DNA of 64,000 bases from Vibrio marisflavi CECT 7928 (GCF_921294215.1 NZ_CAKLDM010000001.1:248001-312000), one strand, 5' to 3'. Shown: positions 19,026 to 28,437, numbered from the stretch's first letter. Made by a program: numbers and translations. The notes: generated by a model from the sequence alone, not told the origin.

Positions 19026-19095
19026 AAAATAACATCCTTGTAATTACTTTTATTTGCTATGAACCATTATGCTTATAAGCCGATAGTATGTCAGA

Positions 19096-21408
19096 TTATT
19101 CAGTAGATCGAGTATAGGCTTCAAATCCTAGCTCTTTTCTTTCTAATAAAGCTTTGATTGAGTTGTCAGCCAGCTCTAGTAGTTCTGGGACAAGCTCAAA
19201 TGCTTGTTGTTCATCTTTTTCAATGCAGTACGTCTCAATTTTTCTAGCTAAATTAGATAGTTGTCGATTACCTAGTGCAAGTGCAGTACTGCCTAGCGTG
19301 TGAGATTCAAATTCCACAGCTTCAGCATCCTTTTTGAATGCGGCTTCGCGAATCTTAACTAGCCGGCTTTTCGACTCAAGGACATATTGATCAATGATTT
19401 CGGGCATCACTTCGACACACGTGTCTTCAATGGTCTGCTTTAGAATGGCTTCATCAACTAGGTCAATATCGAAGGCTACTTGATTCATATCGTCGCTCTC
19501 AGGGTTAGAGGTTGTCGTCGTTTCTTTGTGTTCCGGATTGTCTTGACTCTGATCGACTTGTAGATCAGAGTGCGTTTTACCTATGCATAGGCTAATTTTA
19601 TTAATAACGTGGTTGAGTCTGACAGGTTTTGATAGGTAGTCAGTCATTCCTGCGGCTAAAAACTTCTCCCTGTCTCCAGTTAATGCATGTGCTGTGAGGG
19701 CAATAATAGGAATATCAGCCTTTTCCGTTTGCTGAACTTGACGAATTTTCTCGCACGCTTGCATACCATCCATGCCCGGCATAGAAATATCCATAAATAC
19801 TAGGTCGTATTGGTTCTCTAACACTTTCTCAACAGCCTGCATTCCATTTTCAGCAATATCGATTTCAATCCCAATGTTTCGCAGCATATTTTGAATAACT
19901 AGTTGATTCGCTTTGTTATCCTCAGCTACCAATATTTTAGATTGGCTCAAATCTTGGTTAATTGCCAAGTTTTTATATTCTTTTGTGTGCTCTGCGTTGT
20001 CCGCTATTTCAAGATTAATGGTAAAGGTAAATGTGCTACCTACTTCGCTTTTACTTACTAATCGAATTTCGCCATCCATGAGTTCACACAATCTTCTGCA
20101 TATTGCTAGGCCTAGTCCAGACCCTTCTTGGGTTCGAGAATAGGTTTGGTTGACCATGGTGAATTCGTCAAAAATATAAGATAGTTCTTCTTCCTTAATC
20201 CCAATCCCAGTATCTATTACGCTACAAATGATTTGAGCTCGTTGGTTTTCTTCGCTTTTGCTATCGACAACAACGGTGATACTGCCTTGCTGCGTGAATT
20301 TGATAGAGTTACCAATCAGGTTGTGCAGTATTTGTTTTACTCGATTGACGTCACCTTTTAATAGAGTGGGGACGTCTTTGGAAATTTTGCAATGCAGGAC
20401 TAAGTTTTTCCTTTTAGCAGCAGGTACATAGGTATCCACGACATTGTTAATGCACCTATGTAGCTCGAAAGGCTGGTGTTCCAGTAACAACGTATTCGAC
20501 TCCATTCTAGTGAAGTCCAGAATATCGTTTATAACCGACAATAAGAAATGCCCTGATTCTGTTGCAGTATCAATCAACTTTGCTTGTGCTGAATCGAGTT
20601 TGGTTTCTCTGAGCAAAGATAGAATACCAAGCACACCATTCATTGGAGTGCGAATTTCATGCGACATAGAAGCCAAAAATCTACCTTTTGATTCGCAGGC
20701 ATTTTCAGCTTCAGATCTAGCATTTTCTAAGTCGTCATAACTGAACTTTAGTTTGTAAGACATCTCATTAAATGCTTTGGCTAAGCTGCCAAACTCATCA
20801 TTAGAGATTTTATTGATTTGGTAACCTGGACCTTGGGAGGTAAGCGTTTTTGTTGCTTTTGTTAATCGGACAAGGTTCTTTGATAAATAAGTCCCTAATA
20901 TAAAAGAAAATATTGCAACAAGAATAACTTCTACAGAGGCAATGGCAATTATTGAGGTTTTCGCATTGTCCAACATCATTGTAATCGCTGACGTTTCGAA
21001 GCCCATATCGATGAAGCCGTATTTTATTCCACCATTTTCTATAGCAATTCGTGTATCAAATATATTATCGGTAATTGAGCTTAAGCTGTGGTCTACTTGC
21101 ATTGGCCTTGAAAGGAGTGCCTCGTTGCCACTTTGTGCAAGGACATTGTTATTCTCCACAACTTTTACATATCTGACGCCTTCAATGTTCATAAAATCTT
21201 TGACTAGAGCATCAATGGTCGCGATATCCTGAGACAGTACGGCATTTTTTATCGCATGAGAAAACATAGTTGCTGTAGAAGTCGCACTTTGTATCATCAG
21301 CTTTTCATTCGATTTGGAAAGAAAAGACATAGAGCTAAATACGAGAAACATTAGTAAGGAGATCTCGATAACGGCAATACCCAAAATAGTCTTAGTTCTG
21401 AACTTCAT
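19096..21408 (-). CDS. sypF: SypF hybrid sensor kinase with HPt domain
   Basis: 770 residues from ATG 21408 (AGGA 8 bases upstream). Membrane helix 1 (about 8-30), periplasmic sensor (31-150), helix 2 (about 152-174), HAMP (175-225), HisKA His250 (SMSHEIRTPMNG), HATPase (GNSIKFTQQG), receiver Asp540 (FMDISMPGMDG) and C-terminal HPt with His703 (ESHTLGSTALALG). The full phosphorelay His-Asp-His is present. In V. fischeri the SypF HPt domain is the hub that passes phosphate to SypG from several kinases. The sensor module is strikingly like that of the kinase at 29457-31079. It begins 76 bases after sypD, where sypE would be expected. Confidence 0.93.
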   Translation of the reverse strand: MKFRTKTILGIAVIEISLLMFLVFSSMSFLSKSNEKLMIQSATSTATMFSHAIKNAVLSQDIATIDALVKDFMNIEGVRYVKVVENNNVLAQSGNEALLSRPMQVDHSLSSITDNIFDTRIAIENGGIKYGFIDMGFETSAITMMLDNAKTSIIAIASVEVILVAIFSFILGTYLSKNLVRLTKATKTLTSQGPGYQINKISNDEFGSLAKAFNEMSYKLKFSYDDLENARSEAENACESKGRFLASMSHEIRTPMNGVLGILSLLRETKLDSAQAKLIDTATESGHFLLSVINDILDFTRMESNTLLLEHQPFELHRCINNVVDTYVPAAKRKNLVLHCKISKDVPTLLKGDVNRVKQILHNLIGNSIKFTQQGSITVVVDSKSEENQRAQIICSVIDTGIGIKEEELSYIFDEFTMVNQTYSRTQEGSGLGLAICRRLCELMDGEIRLVSKSEVGSTFTFTINLEIADNAEHTKEYKNLAINQDLSQSKILVAEDNKANQLVIQNMLRNIGIEIDIAENGMQAVEKVLENQYDLVFMDISMPGMDGMQACEKIRQVQQTEKADIPIIALTAHALTGDREKFLAAGMTDYLSKPVRLNHVINKISLCIGKTHSDLQVDQSQDNPEHKETTTTSNPESDDMNQVAFDIDLVDEAILKQTIEDTCVEVMPEIIDQYVLESKSRLVKIREAAFKKDAEAVEFESHTLGSTALALGNRQLSNLARKIETYCIEKDEQQAFELVPELLELADNSIKALLERKELGFEAYTRSTE

Positions 21409-21484
21409 TACATCTATCCTAACTATCGTTGTTAAATTGAATGTGGCTCTTAGCAAGATTATTGCTTTCGAACTTACAAAGTCA

Positions 21485-22183
21485 CTAAGCAGATTGCGAT
21501 AGAAAACTGCTGGCTAATATTTGATGTTCAAGCTTTTTCTTGTATCTTTTGGGAAGAAAAGAGATACGTTTAAGCTGACGAACTAACTCCTGCCCTAGTG
21601 TGGGTTGGTCTTGCAAATTAAGTATAGAGCCAATCAACGAAACACGACCGGACTGTAAAAGAGTTATCGCTGTTTGTAGCTGATTATTTGTTGTTACACC
21701 TCCCTTCACGACTAACAAGGTTTTGTCACATGAACTCGCCACCGTTTGTGCAGGTATGTTTCTGCTATTTATCTGCAGTAAGGGAGATGTGTCGACAATG
21801 ACGCGTTCATATTCTTCGTTCCAACGTCGAATCACTTTGGATAGGTGACTGGGATCTCGATAAGCAATGGTTTTAGACTGAGTGGTTGGTGCTGTAACAC
21901 CAGTGAAAACCAAACCAGTTTTCGCGTGGGATACCCACTTTGTACTGTTAGTGTCGCCGCTACTTTTCTGTAGAGGCAAATCTTCCAATGAAGGGTTGTA
22001 TATATTCAAGTCGACAAGCAAGGTTTTGTGGCCAGCTAATAAGTACCTTTCAGTTAGGGCAGTGGCGATGGATGTGACACCATCGCCCGACTGACAAGAT
22101 GTGATACATAGTGATTGGCAACCAGATAGCTCGGCAGCTAAATAAATTTGTTCAATTTCCGTATGTGTGGATGGAATGGTCAT
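21485..22183 (-). CDS. sypD: SypD CpsD/BY-kinase-like ATPase with altered P-loop
   Basis: 232 residues of the CpsD/CapB/MinD-like fold, with Walker A' LLVDLNIYNP and Walker B ERVIVDTSP. The Walker A region reads SCQSGDGVTSIA: the GK of the usual GEGKT/S is GV, so the catalytic lysine is missing. There is no C-terminal tyrosine cluster (ends FLSQSA). It may be a degenerate regulator rather than an active kinase; it would pair with SypO. ATG overlaps the sypC stop as TAATG. Confidence 0.83.
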   Translation of the reverse strand: MTIPSTHTEIEQIYLAAELSGCQSLCITSCQSGDGVTSIATALTERYLLAGHKTLLVDLNIYNPSLEDLPLQKSSGDTNSTKWVSHAKTGLVFTGVTAPTTQSKTIAYRDPSHLSKVIRRWNEEYERVIVDTSPLLQINSRNIPAQTVASSCDKTLLVVKGGVTTNNQLQTAITLLQSGRVSLIGSILNLQDQPTLGQELVRQLKRISFLPKRYKKKLEHQILASSFLSQSA

Positions 22184-24276
22184 TACAGTGCTCCTATTAA
22201 AACGATGGTCGTTGTTACTCGGATAAAGTCTTCTAGACCGCTTCGAGCCTTTTCGATAAAGCTATCTTGACGATCAGGGATAAAGACCATGTCACCGGAT
22301 CTAAGGACGGGTAATAAATGTATGTTGGCTGTTTTACTGAACTTAATTAGGTCAAATGTTCTTGCCTGACCTTGGCAGCATGACATGTTGACGACAGATA
22401 TTTTTTCCAAGTATGCGTTGTCATTTGGACCGCCAGCTTGTGCGAGTAAGTCGAGAATTGTCATATTGTCATTGAATACGTATCGTCCTGGCTTATTGAC
22501 CGCTCCGAGAACACGAACCGTGGATTCTTTTGACCGATCAAGCCAGTTTTTCGATTTTTCTGGAATGTATATGGTGTCTCCAGTTTTCACTTTCGGTAGT
22601 AAGTTTTCGTCACCGGTTTCGAAGTAAAGTGAAAGGTTTAGTTTTTGAATTTGTGCATATGACTTGTCTCGGTGCGTAATCCTTATATTGTGAATATCAG
22701 CATCTTTTGTTGGGCCGTCTGCAGCGGCCAATATGTCCAAAAAATGCATGTTATTGTTGAAGCGGTATCTTCCGGGCGCATTGACTTGTCCAAAGACATA
22801 GATTGATGAATCAGAGCTTTGTCTTACCCACTGTGATTTATTGTCAGAAGGGTCTTGAGGCAAGTCGTGCAGACGCACAATGGTTCCGGCTTGTATCGGA
22901 GGCAATTTATCTGAAGGGGCGCCTTCTCGAATGAACTCATCTAAGTTAAAGATAATGGCTTTGCCCTTACGATTTGCAATTTCAATTTTGGTTGTATCTG
23001 CACGCAATGTTGGTCCGCCCACGTGAGAAAGTAAGTCCATAAAGTCCATCTCTTGTGACCACTCAATACGTCCGGGTCTCACCACTTCTCCAATGACGCT
23101 GACTGCACGGTCAGGAGAAATTTTTAGCCATGACTTTTCATTCATGTCAGTTTTCTCAGGGACAAAAATAGCGTCACCAGCCTGAATATTTGGTGGAGCA
23201 CTGCCGTCAAGACCTTCCGTATAGGCCGTTAAATCAAACTTAATGACCTTACCATCAGCTTTAAGCACTCTAATCTGGCGCGATTCTGCGAAACGAGTTG
23301 GACCGCCAGCATTGGCTAGGATATCCATGAAGGTTGCGCCTTGTTTGCCTTCATATGCTCCTGGGGCAGCGACTTCTCCCATAATGTAAACAGTGTTTGC
23401 ACCCGATTTAATCTCCTCTTCTTGCTTAGGGACAAATATCGTTGTGCCCGGAGCAAGTTCAGGTAGAAGCTGTTCGTCACCGGAATCGAGGTACTTTTTA
23501 AGGTTGAAAAGTGTTGGGACGTTATTGCTAATAATTCGGATTTGCTCGACACCCGCGTAGCGAGTAACGCCACCCGAACGCATCAGGATGTCGACTAAGT
23601 CAGTGTTAGGCTTAAAGGAGAAAGAGCCCGGAGCGTTAACTTCACCGAAAACCTTGATGGCTTTTCTACTGTCTGCACTGTCACCAGAGTTTGCCATTTT
23701 AGCTGCGTCAAACTGCTGTTCAATATTGCTAACCAAAGGCGATGCCGCGACAAAAATGGTATCAAGAGATTGAAGCTTCGGTAGCAGGGATTCGTCCCCA
23801 GTATCAAGGAATGCTTTGTAATTGAAGGTTACTTTATTGCCAGCTCGTTTCAATTGCATTTTGTCCAGTTGCGCGCCAGCACGTAGACCTCCAGCTGCGT
23901 GCAAAACCATTTGGATGTCAGCGCTTTTATTCAGAGTGTATTCTCCAGGAGAGACGACATACCCCTGAACCGATACTAGAATTTGCTGCTGAGCAATTAC
24001 TACCGTTAGATTTGATAAATCACGAAATACTTTGCTAAGAGATGAGCTAACGACACTTTTAAGTTGAGATTCTTTATAGCCCGCGACATACACTTGTCCC
24101 ACTTCAGGTAAGGCGATACGCCCCCTTTTGTCTACTTGGAAACCACGATTAAGTGTTTTCTCTCCTGGTAGGTTAACTTGAATCAAATCACCTACATTCA
24201 CTCTTTGCTCTTCAGCGTTACAGACGTTAACAGTCAGTACTAGCATGAATACCAAGATACAATTAATCCAACGCAT
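22183..24276 (-). CDS. sypC: SypC polysaccharide export protein with multiple SLBB domains
   Basis: 697 residues, signal peptide (1-21), then a Wza-type polysaccharide-export domain (residues 25-110) followed by about six SLBB repeats, each starting with a V-x-G-x-V-x-x-PG-x-Y/F pattern (e.g. VFGEVNAPGSF, VIGEVVRPGR, VFGQVNAPGRY) and ending in a DTIF/IYIPE-like strand, to the C-terminal hydrophobic TTIVLIGAL. This is longer than simple Wza. Expected to form the periplasmic/outer-membrane export channel. Start overlaps sypB by 14 bases and has GGGAGG upstream. Confidence 0.9.
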   Translation of the reverse strand: MRWINCILVFMLVLTVNVCNAEEQRVNVGDLIQVNLPGEKTLNRGFQVDKRGRIALPEVGQVYVAGYKESQLKSVVSSSLSKVFRDLSNLTVVIAQQQILVSVQGYVVSPGEYTLNKSADIQMVLHAAGGLRAGAQLDKMQLKRAGNKVTFNYKAFLDTGDESLLPKLQSLDTIFVAASPLVSNIEQQFDAAKMANSGDSADSRKAIKVFGEVNAPGSFSFKPNTDLVDILMRSGGVTRYAGVEQIRIISNNVPTLFNLKKYLDSGDEQLLPELAPGTTIFVPKQEEEIKSGANTVYIMGEVAAPGAYEGKQGATFMDILANAGGPTRFAESRQIRVLKADGKVIKFDLTAYTEGLDGSAPPNIQAGDAIFVPEKTDMNEKSWLKISPDRAVSVIGEVVRPGRIEWSQEMDFMDLLSHVGGPTLRADTTKIEIANRKGKAIIFNLDEFIREGAPSDKLPPIQAGTIVRLHDLPQDPSDNKSQWVRQSSDSSIYVFGQVNAPGRYRFNNNMHFLDILAAADGPTKDADIHNIRITHRDKSYAQIQKLNLSLYFETGDENLLPKVKTGDTIYIPEKSKNWLDRSKESTVRVLGAVNKPGRYVFNDNMTILDLLAQAGGPNDNAYLEKISVVNMSCCQGQARTFDLIKFSKTANIHLLPVLRSGDMVFIPDRQDSFIEKARSGLEDFIRVTTTIVLIGAL

Positions 24277-25099
24277 AGAAGCCTCCCGATGTATGTGGTG
24301 ATTGTTGCTTCACTGGTGAAATGATTTCGACACTGACTCTACGGTTGGTTAAGTATGTTGCTGGAGTTTCACCTTTAAAAAGGGGAAGGTTTTCTCCTAA
24401 CGAGTGAGTCTCAATACGGTTTGGTTCTAAACCAAAGATAATTAGATAGCGTTTGACTTGTTTAGCTCTAGCCATCGCAAGTTTCTGGTTGTGGTCGTCA
24501 CTGCCATTTTTGTCAGCATGTCCTGTCACCGACAGCTTTAGCTGAGAGTGCTTTCTAAGCAATGCCGCTGACTTGGATAAGTTCCCCATGAATTTAGGGT
24601 TTACTTCAGCGGAGTTGACCGTAAACTGGTTGTCGGTATTGAGTAAGTTAAACAGTGTTTCTATAACTGCAATCTGCATCTCAATATCGGAATTGTCTTG
24701 AGGTGGTGTACAGCGAGTTTGGCTGGTTACATAGTCGAGCTGGAGTTCTAGTTGATTCAGGCGCTTTCTTTGAATAATCAAATCGTTTGCCGCATCTAGT
24801 AGTAATCCACCGTCCAGTTCTCGAGCAATGCGATTTTGTTTTTCGATTGCTTGTACAACGGCTGCTGGGAAACACCATCGTGCACCTTCTTGAATAAGCA
24901 CATCTAGGTGTAGCTTCGCAAGTTGCCAGTCAAACCTTAGCCCATGCTCTGGCCCAAGTGGTTCATCTGGCATTACTGGGCTAAAGCTTTCGCTGGTGTA
25001 TTGCTCCGCTAGTCCCCCTGTTCCCTCTGGTGGATAGCTAGCACAACCAGCTAAAGTGATGTAAGCAAACAATGTTGCTAATCGAAAAAGTAACTGCAT
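24263..25099 (-). CDS. sypB: SypB OmpA-domain lipoprotein
   Basis: 278 residues. Lipobox LAGC (Cys19) for outer-membrane lipidation, a middle helical region with a coiled tendency (residues 75-140), and a C-terminal OmpA-like peptidoglycan-binding domain (TGHADKNGSDDHNQ, then MARAKQVKRYL). It probably anchors the export machine to the cell wall. The second gene of the locus; coupled to sypC by a 14-base overlap. Confidence 0.9.
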   Translation of the reverse strand: MQLLFRLATLFAYITLAGCASYPPEGTGGLAEQYTSESFSPVMPDEPLGPEHGLRFDWQLAKLHLDVLIQEGARWCFPAAVVQAIEKQNRIARELDGGLLLDAANDLIIQRKRLNQLELQLDYVTSQTRCTPPQDNSDIEMQIAVIETLFNLLNTDNQFTVNSAEVNPKFMGNLSKSAALLRKHSQLKLSVTGHADKNGSDDHNQKLAMARAKQVKRYLIIFGLEPNRIETHSLGENLPLFKGETPATYLTNRRVSVEIISPVKQQSPHTSGGFYALD

Positions 25100-25129
25100 A
25101 CTGACGTCCCCCCGAACTTTATAGTTATG

Positions 25130-25450
25130 CTATTGAGTTTGAGAATTAATCGGTATTGCTTGACCAATTCGTAGAAGGTTGATGATTTCCAAGGGCTGAC
25201 CTTTTACGTTTTCAATTCGCATGTTTCTCTTACGCTCAATGAGTCGTTTGTATAGATATACAAGAGCGCCTACACCTGATGAATCTAAGAAGCATACGTT
25301 GCGAAAATCTAACTCAACATCTGTGAAGTTTTCGAGCGCAATTACCTCGTCAATATGCGGTTGTGCGTGTCGGCTTCCTTCCGCATCTAAGCTTCCGTTG
25401 ATTGATAACGTTAAAAGGTTGTCAGTTGCTTGTGTGGTTTGTAATTCCAT
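25130..25450 (-). CDS. sypA: SypA STAS-domain regulator
   Basis: 106 residues from ATG 25450 (AAGGA 9 bases upstream); an upstream open stretch to 25594 overlaps promoter elements and is not used. A single STAS domain; the phospho-acceptor region is FLDSSGVGAL, giving a target serine at about residue 57 (homologous to Ser56 of V. fischeri SypA). There SypE phosphorylates that serine and turns biofilm formation off. No sypE gene exists in this window, so its control must be different or missing. First gene of the sypA-H transcript, driven by a sigma-54 promoter at 25511-25526. Confidence 0.9.
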   Translation of the reverse strand: MELQTTQATDNLLTLSINGSLDAEGSRHAQPHIDEVIALENFTDVELDFRNVCFLDSSGVGALVYLYKRLIERKRNMRIENVKGQPLEIINLLRIGQAIPINSQTQ

Positions 25451-25510
25451 TTTGCGTATTCCTTTTTGGTTAATTATCAGAGCCAGTTTTTGCTCTCCTA
25501 TATGGTAAAG

Positions 25511-25526
25511 AGCACGAAGCATGCCA
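25511..25526 (-). promoter_or_regulatory. Sigma-54 promoter of sypA
   Basis: Minus strand TGGCATGCTTCGTGCT has GG-N10-GC spacing. The predicted 5' end is about 50 bases before the sypA ATG. Confidence 0.75.
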
Positions 25527-25597
25527 AATGAAATATTTATAAAAAACAAAAAGATATGTTGGATGCTGGACGGATTCTTAATTTGATATGTCAATAA

Positions 25598-25609
25598 TTC
25601 TCAAATTGA
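25598..25609 (+). promoter_or_regulatory. SypG enhancer copy 1 upstream of sypA
   Basis: TTCTCAAATTGA matches TTCTCA-N3-TGA exactly. It lies about 75 bases upstream of the sigma-54 promoter, a normal enhancer distance. Confidence 0.75.
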
Positions 25610-25620
25610 AAAATGAGTAG

Positions 25621-25632
25621 TCAAATTGAGAA
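25621..25632 (-). promoter_or_regulatory. SypG enhancer copy 2 upstream of sypA
   Basis: On the minus strand TTCTCAATTTGA, an inverted second copy 11 bases from copy 1. Paired inverted elements suit a dimeric or hexameric activator. Confidence 0.72.
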
Positions 25633-25714
25633 ACCTACTTAACTCAATGAAAAATAATAAGATAGAAGCTTTGAGCAGTAGAGTGGGTTCTTGAGCCGAT
25701 AGCGAGCGTTTTCT

Positions 25715-25757
25715 ACAAAAGAAATGCAGCTTAAACAAAGTTGCCTAAGCCGCATTT
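25715..25757 (-). terminator. Rho-independent terminator of the lipoprotein gene
   Basis: Arms 25722-25733 and 25746-25757 pair over 12 bases with one G-U pair, followed on the minus strand by CTTTTG. It sits between the lipoprotein stop and the sypA enhancers, so it insulates the two transcripts. Confidence 0.6.
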
Positions 25758-25774
25758 AGGGGGGTAGGGTCTAG

Positions 25775-26275
25775 TTAAAATGTCCAAGAGCTTTCGCTAG
25801 TCGACAGTTCACTTTGTAAAGGATTACTACCATCGTAAAACTGAACTTCTGCCAAAACAGAATTGATTCCACTAGAAACTGAAAACTCTAGCGTTGCAAG
25901 CCCACTTGTTAGAGATGATGCCGCAACCCTGCTATTAAAGTGAGGAGTGTAACTTCCATCAGTTTCCTTTGTATAACTTGTATAAACAGAGATGTAAGCG
26001 TTGTCGGTTGAATACCCACTGACATCGATGTTGTAAATAAGGTTTGAGTTCTGATCGTAGTTAAAGCCATCGGGCACCGTTAGCTCTGACATTGTTCTTG
26101 TCGACACCACGGTAGGAGTCTCAGGAATATCTTCATCAGAGGAATCCGTTACAGTGGGAACTGCATTTGTGTCTGCACTGCTACTGGCACCAGTTCCAGC
26201 CTCACCGTCGCCTTCTCCGCCACCGCAAGCAAAGAGAAAGAAAGAACTTAGAAATATCAATATCATCCGTTTCAT
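25775..26275 (-). CDS. Putative lipoprotein in the LruC operon
   Basis: 166 residues. Lipobox LFACGGG (Cys17) after a short hydrophobic signal, a low-complexity linker rich in G, S, T, E and D, then a compact beta-rich domain (residues 80-166). I do not recognise a family. It lies 3 bases after the LruC-domain gene and so shares the sigma-54-like promoter near 28445; co-transcription and the SypG-type enhancer suggest a surface or matrix role. That role is inference. Confidence 0.75.
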   Translation of the reverse strand: MKRMILIFLSSFFLFACGGGEGDGEAGTGASSSADTNAVPTVTDSSDEDIPETPTVVSTRTMSELTVPDGFNYDQNSNLIYNIDVSGYSTDNAYISVYTSYTKETDGSYTPHFNSRVAASSLTSGLATLEFSVSSGINSVLAEVQFYDGSNPLQSELSTSESSWTF

Positions 26276-26278
26276 TGT

Positions 26279-28402
26279 CTACTCCTCTGGTATGAATATG
26301 TTGCTCTGTACTGCATTCTCATCTAAATACCAATCTTGACTAAACTGTCCGCCGGATTCCGCATAGGTAGCAAACTCTGGGTAGGCAACAACTAAGTCGA
26401 CACGTTCAAGAGGCCACTGCCATTCACTAGGCACCACTAAAGCCCATGGTAAATTTCCAGCTGTTTTAAAGTATTTGTTTTGATTCGGTTCACTAGCATC
26501 AACGCCAAGCCCATATAGGTTTTCATCGTCGAACTTTTCGGTGGGTGCATGATCCGCTAGGTGAATTTCTAATGTTCGTCCCGGATGAAGTGGTAGCCCA
26601 TCCCCATGGTACTGACCTGGTGTTGCAAAAATAAATGGGTCGTAAGGCATAGACATTAGGTTCGAAGTATCTGCGCTTTCAGTGGTGGCTATATCAAGCT
26701 CAAAGGAAAAGTTTATTTCCTCTTGGCACCATTGTACTGAGCGGTAAAAGTTGCATTGTTCTGTTTTATTGGTCGACAAGTCAGTCGAGACAATCAAAAT
26801 TGCACTTGTAGAGTCTTGCTCAAGGCCATTTGATTCTAGCTTCTCACCATTATGGTATTGATAAGTTAGATCACTATTGATGTCTGTTCGATTGATCCCT
26901 GATAGGTGAATAGCAAAGCCACTCGGGTAGCTTGCTCCGTAAGCCGCTAAATATCCTTGAATGACCATTCGTGCAACCCTGCCATCCTTTATGGTCTCAG
27001 TAACACGGTAGCGTACCACGACGTCATTCATATCGTAGTCGGCGGTATAAGGCCAGTTATCCTCGTAAGCGATGGTTGCATAGCCAGATGAACTAGGGTA
27101 GTAGCGAACAGCGGTACCGTCTTTGGTGATAAGTAAAGGGTGATCCTCAACTTCGCCAGAAGTTGAACCACCAAAATATTCTAGGTTACTTTGTTCACTA
27201 AACCTGAAGCGGCTCCAAGTAGATCCTACAACCGCATTATTAGGTACTTCTAATATGAGTGAGTTTCGCCCGGCTGAGAGTACAACATCAGAAAACACCT
27301 TTTCTCCACTATCGGCAAAATCTCCATCTTGGTTCCAGTCTATCCATGCAGAAAGGTATCCTTCTCTAGAAGCCGTGACAGAAACGATGGCGTTCAGGCC
27401 AGCTTCAACAGCTGTAACAAAACCCACGCCGTCTTCATCTTGTAAACCTGCTTTATTGTCATCGAGCGGTGCGAGAAGTCCATCGCCCTCACCATCAGGT
27501 GCAATGGCACCCAACCAGTAGTCAGTGTCTATTGTGTGTCTTGGACCATTTGAATCTAAAGTTGTTTGATAGCTATCCGGAGCATCACCGAAGTCGATGG
27601 TAGAGTCTTCATCAATGATTGGAGCGTTAGCACAGCGAGCGCCATCATTTTGGTTAGAGTATGGTCCAACAGCAAAGAGCTGAACGTCTATAATGCCATT
27701 GGCAATATTGTCTTCATCAGATAGGTCTATTCGATATATATGTCCATCAGAGTTTCTCGATATGTAGTAGTAGCCGTTAACATCAAAATATCCCGCTCCA
27801 AATGTCCCCGTATGGCCCACATCTCCAATATAGCTTTCTGCGCCAGTGGTTAAATCAAATTGATATAGATAACCTGAAGAGTTATCTATACCGTACAGGT
27901 TTCCATTTTGTGGGTGAAATGCAAAGTCAGTCAGCCGAACTGAGGCTTGACTAGAAATTTTCTCCACCACCAAGGTGGCTGAAGGGTTTGAATCTAGTGG
28001 TGACAAGTCGACTTTAAAAAGCCCTCTTCCCTGACGGTAAAGGTAATAGACGTGATTGTAGACGTCACCAACAAAGAAGGTGTGGTCTGTGGGTAAACCA
28101 CTTGTGTTAAGAACCTGAGCTTTAAAGTCTTTACCGAGTCGAACTAACTGTTTATTGGTTGTATCGTACCCGTATATGTAGCGGTCTTCAAAATCAAAGC
28201 CCACGCCGTTTATGTTAGCGTTAATGCCAGTGTCTGACTGTATAAGGGCTGTTGCACCGGTGACAAGATTGACGCCATATACTTGAACAGGGTTTGCCTG
28301 AAATAAGTAAGCTTTACTCGGGCAGGTATCGAATGGAGCCGCATTTGCGTAGCTACTAACGAGTAGCATTGAAAACAACGTTAAAAGTGATTTCCCTGTC
28401 AT
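26279..28402 (-). CDS. Secreted LruC/GEVED-domain protein, candidate biofilm matrix protein
   Basis: 707 residues with a signal peptide (1-21, ANA-AP). N-terminal repeat region (residues 25-255) resembles DUF6923-type beta-propeller modules with YxYDTTN and GIDNSSGYLYQFDLTTG units. Middle GEVED-type domain (residues 270-425: FGDAPDSY, AWIDWNQDGDF, SGEVEDHPLL). C-terminal LruC/DUF4842 domain (YYPSSSGYATIAYEDNWP, YDMNDVVVRYRV). Acidic DxD-rich loops suggest calcium binding. Start follows a GGAGC Shine-Dalgarno. Upstream are a sigma-54-like site and an exact SypG enhancer; expression together with the polysaccharide genes is predicted. Confidence 0.82.
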   Translation of the reverse strand: MTGKSLLTLFSMLLVSSYANAAPFDTCPSKAYLFQANPVQVYGVNLVTGATALIQSDTGINANINGVGFDFEDRYIYGYDTTNKQLVRLGKDFKAQVLNTSGLPTDHTFFVGDVYNHVYYLYRQGRGLFKVDLSPLDSNPSATLVVEKISSQASVRLTDFAFHPQNGNLYGIDNSSGYLYQFDLTTGAESYIGDVGHTGTFGAGYFDVNGYYYISRNSDGHIYRIDLSDEDNIANGIIDVQLFAVGPYSNQNDGARCANAPIIDEDSTIDFGDAPDSYQTTLDSNGPRHTIDTDYWLGAIAPDGEGDGLLAPLDDNKAGLQDEDGVGFVTAVEAGLNAIVSVTASREGYLSAWIDWNQDGDFADSGEKVFSDVVLSAGRNSLILEVPNNAVVGSTWSRFRFSEQSNLEYFGGSTSGEVEDHPLLITKDGTAVRYYPSSSGYATIAYEDNWPYTADYDMNDVVVRYRVTETIKDGRVARMVIQGYLAAYGASYPSGFAIHLSGINRTDINSDLTYQYHNGEKLESNGLEQDSTSAILIVSTDLSTNKTEQCNFYRSVQWCQEEINFSFELDIATTESADTSNLMSMPYDPFIFATPGQYHGDGLPLHPGRTLEIHLADHAPTEKFDDENLYGLGVDASEPNQNKYFKTAGNLPWALVVPSEWQWPLERVDLVVAYPEFATYAESGGQFSQDWYLDENAVQSNIFIPEE

Positions 28403-28437
28403 TTGAAGCTCCTAAAAAGAAGTGTTAGAGCCAATAA

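Noticed and set aside
25130..25594. Extended N-terminus of sypA
   Set aside because: The extra codons overlap the sigma-54 promoter at 25511-25526, and ATG 25450 has a good ribosome site.
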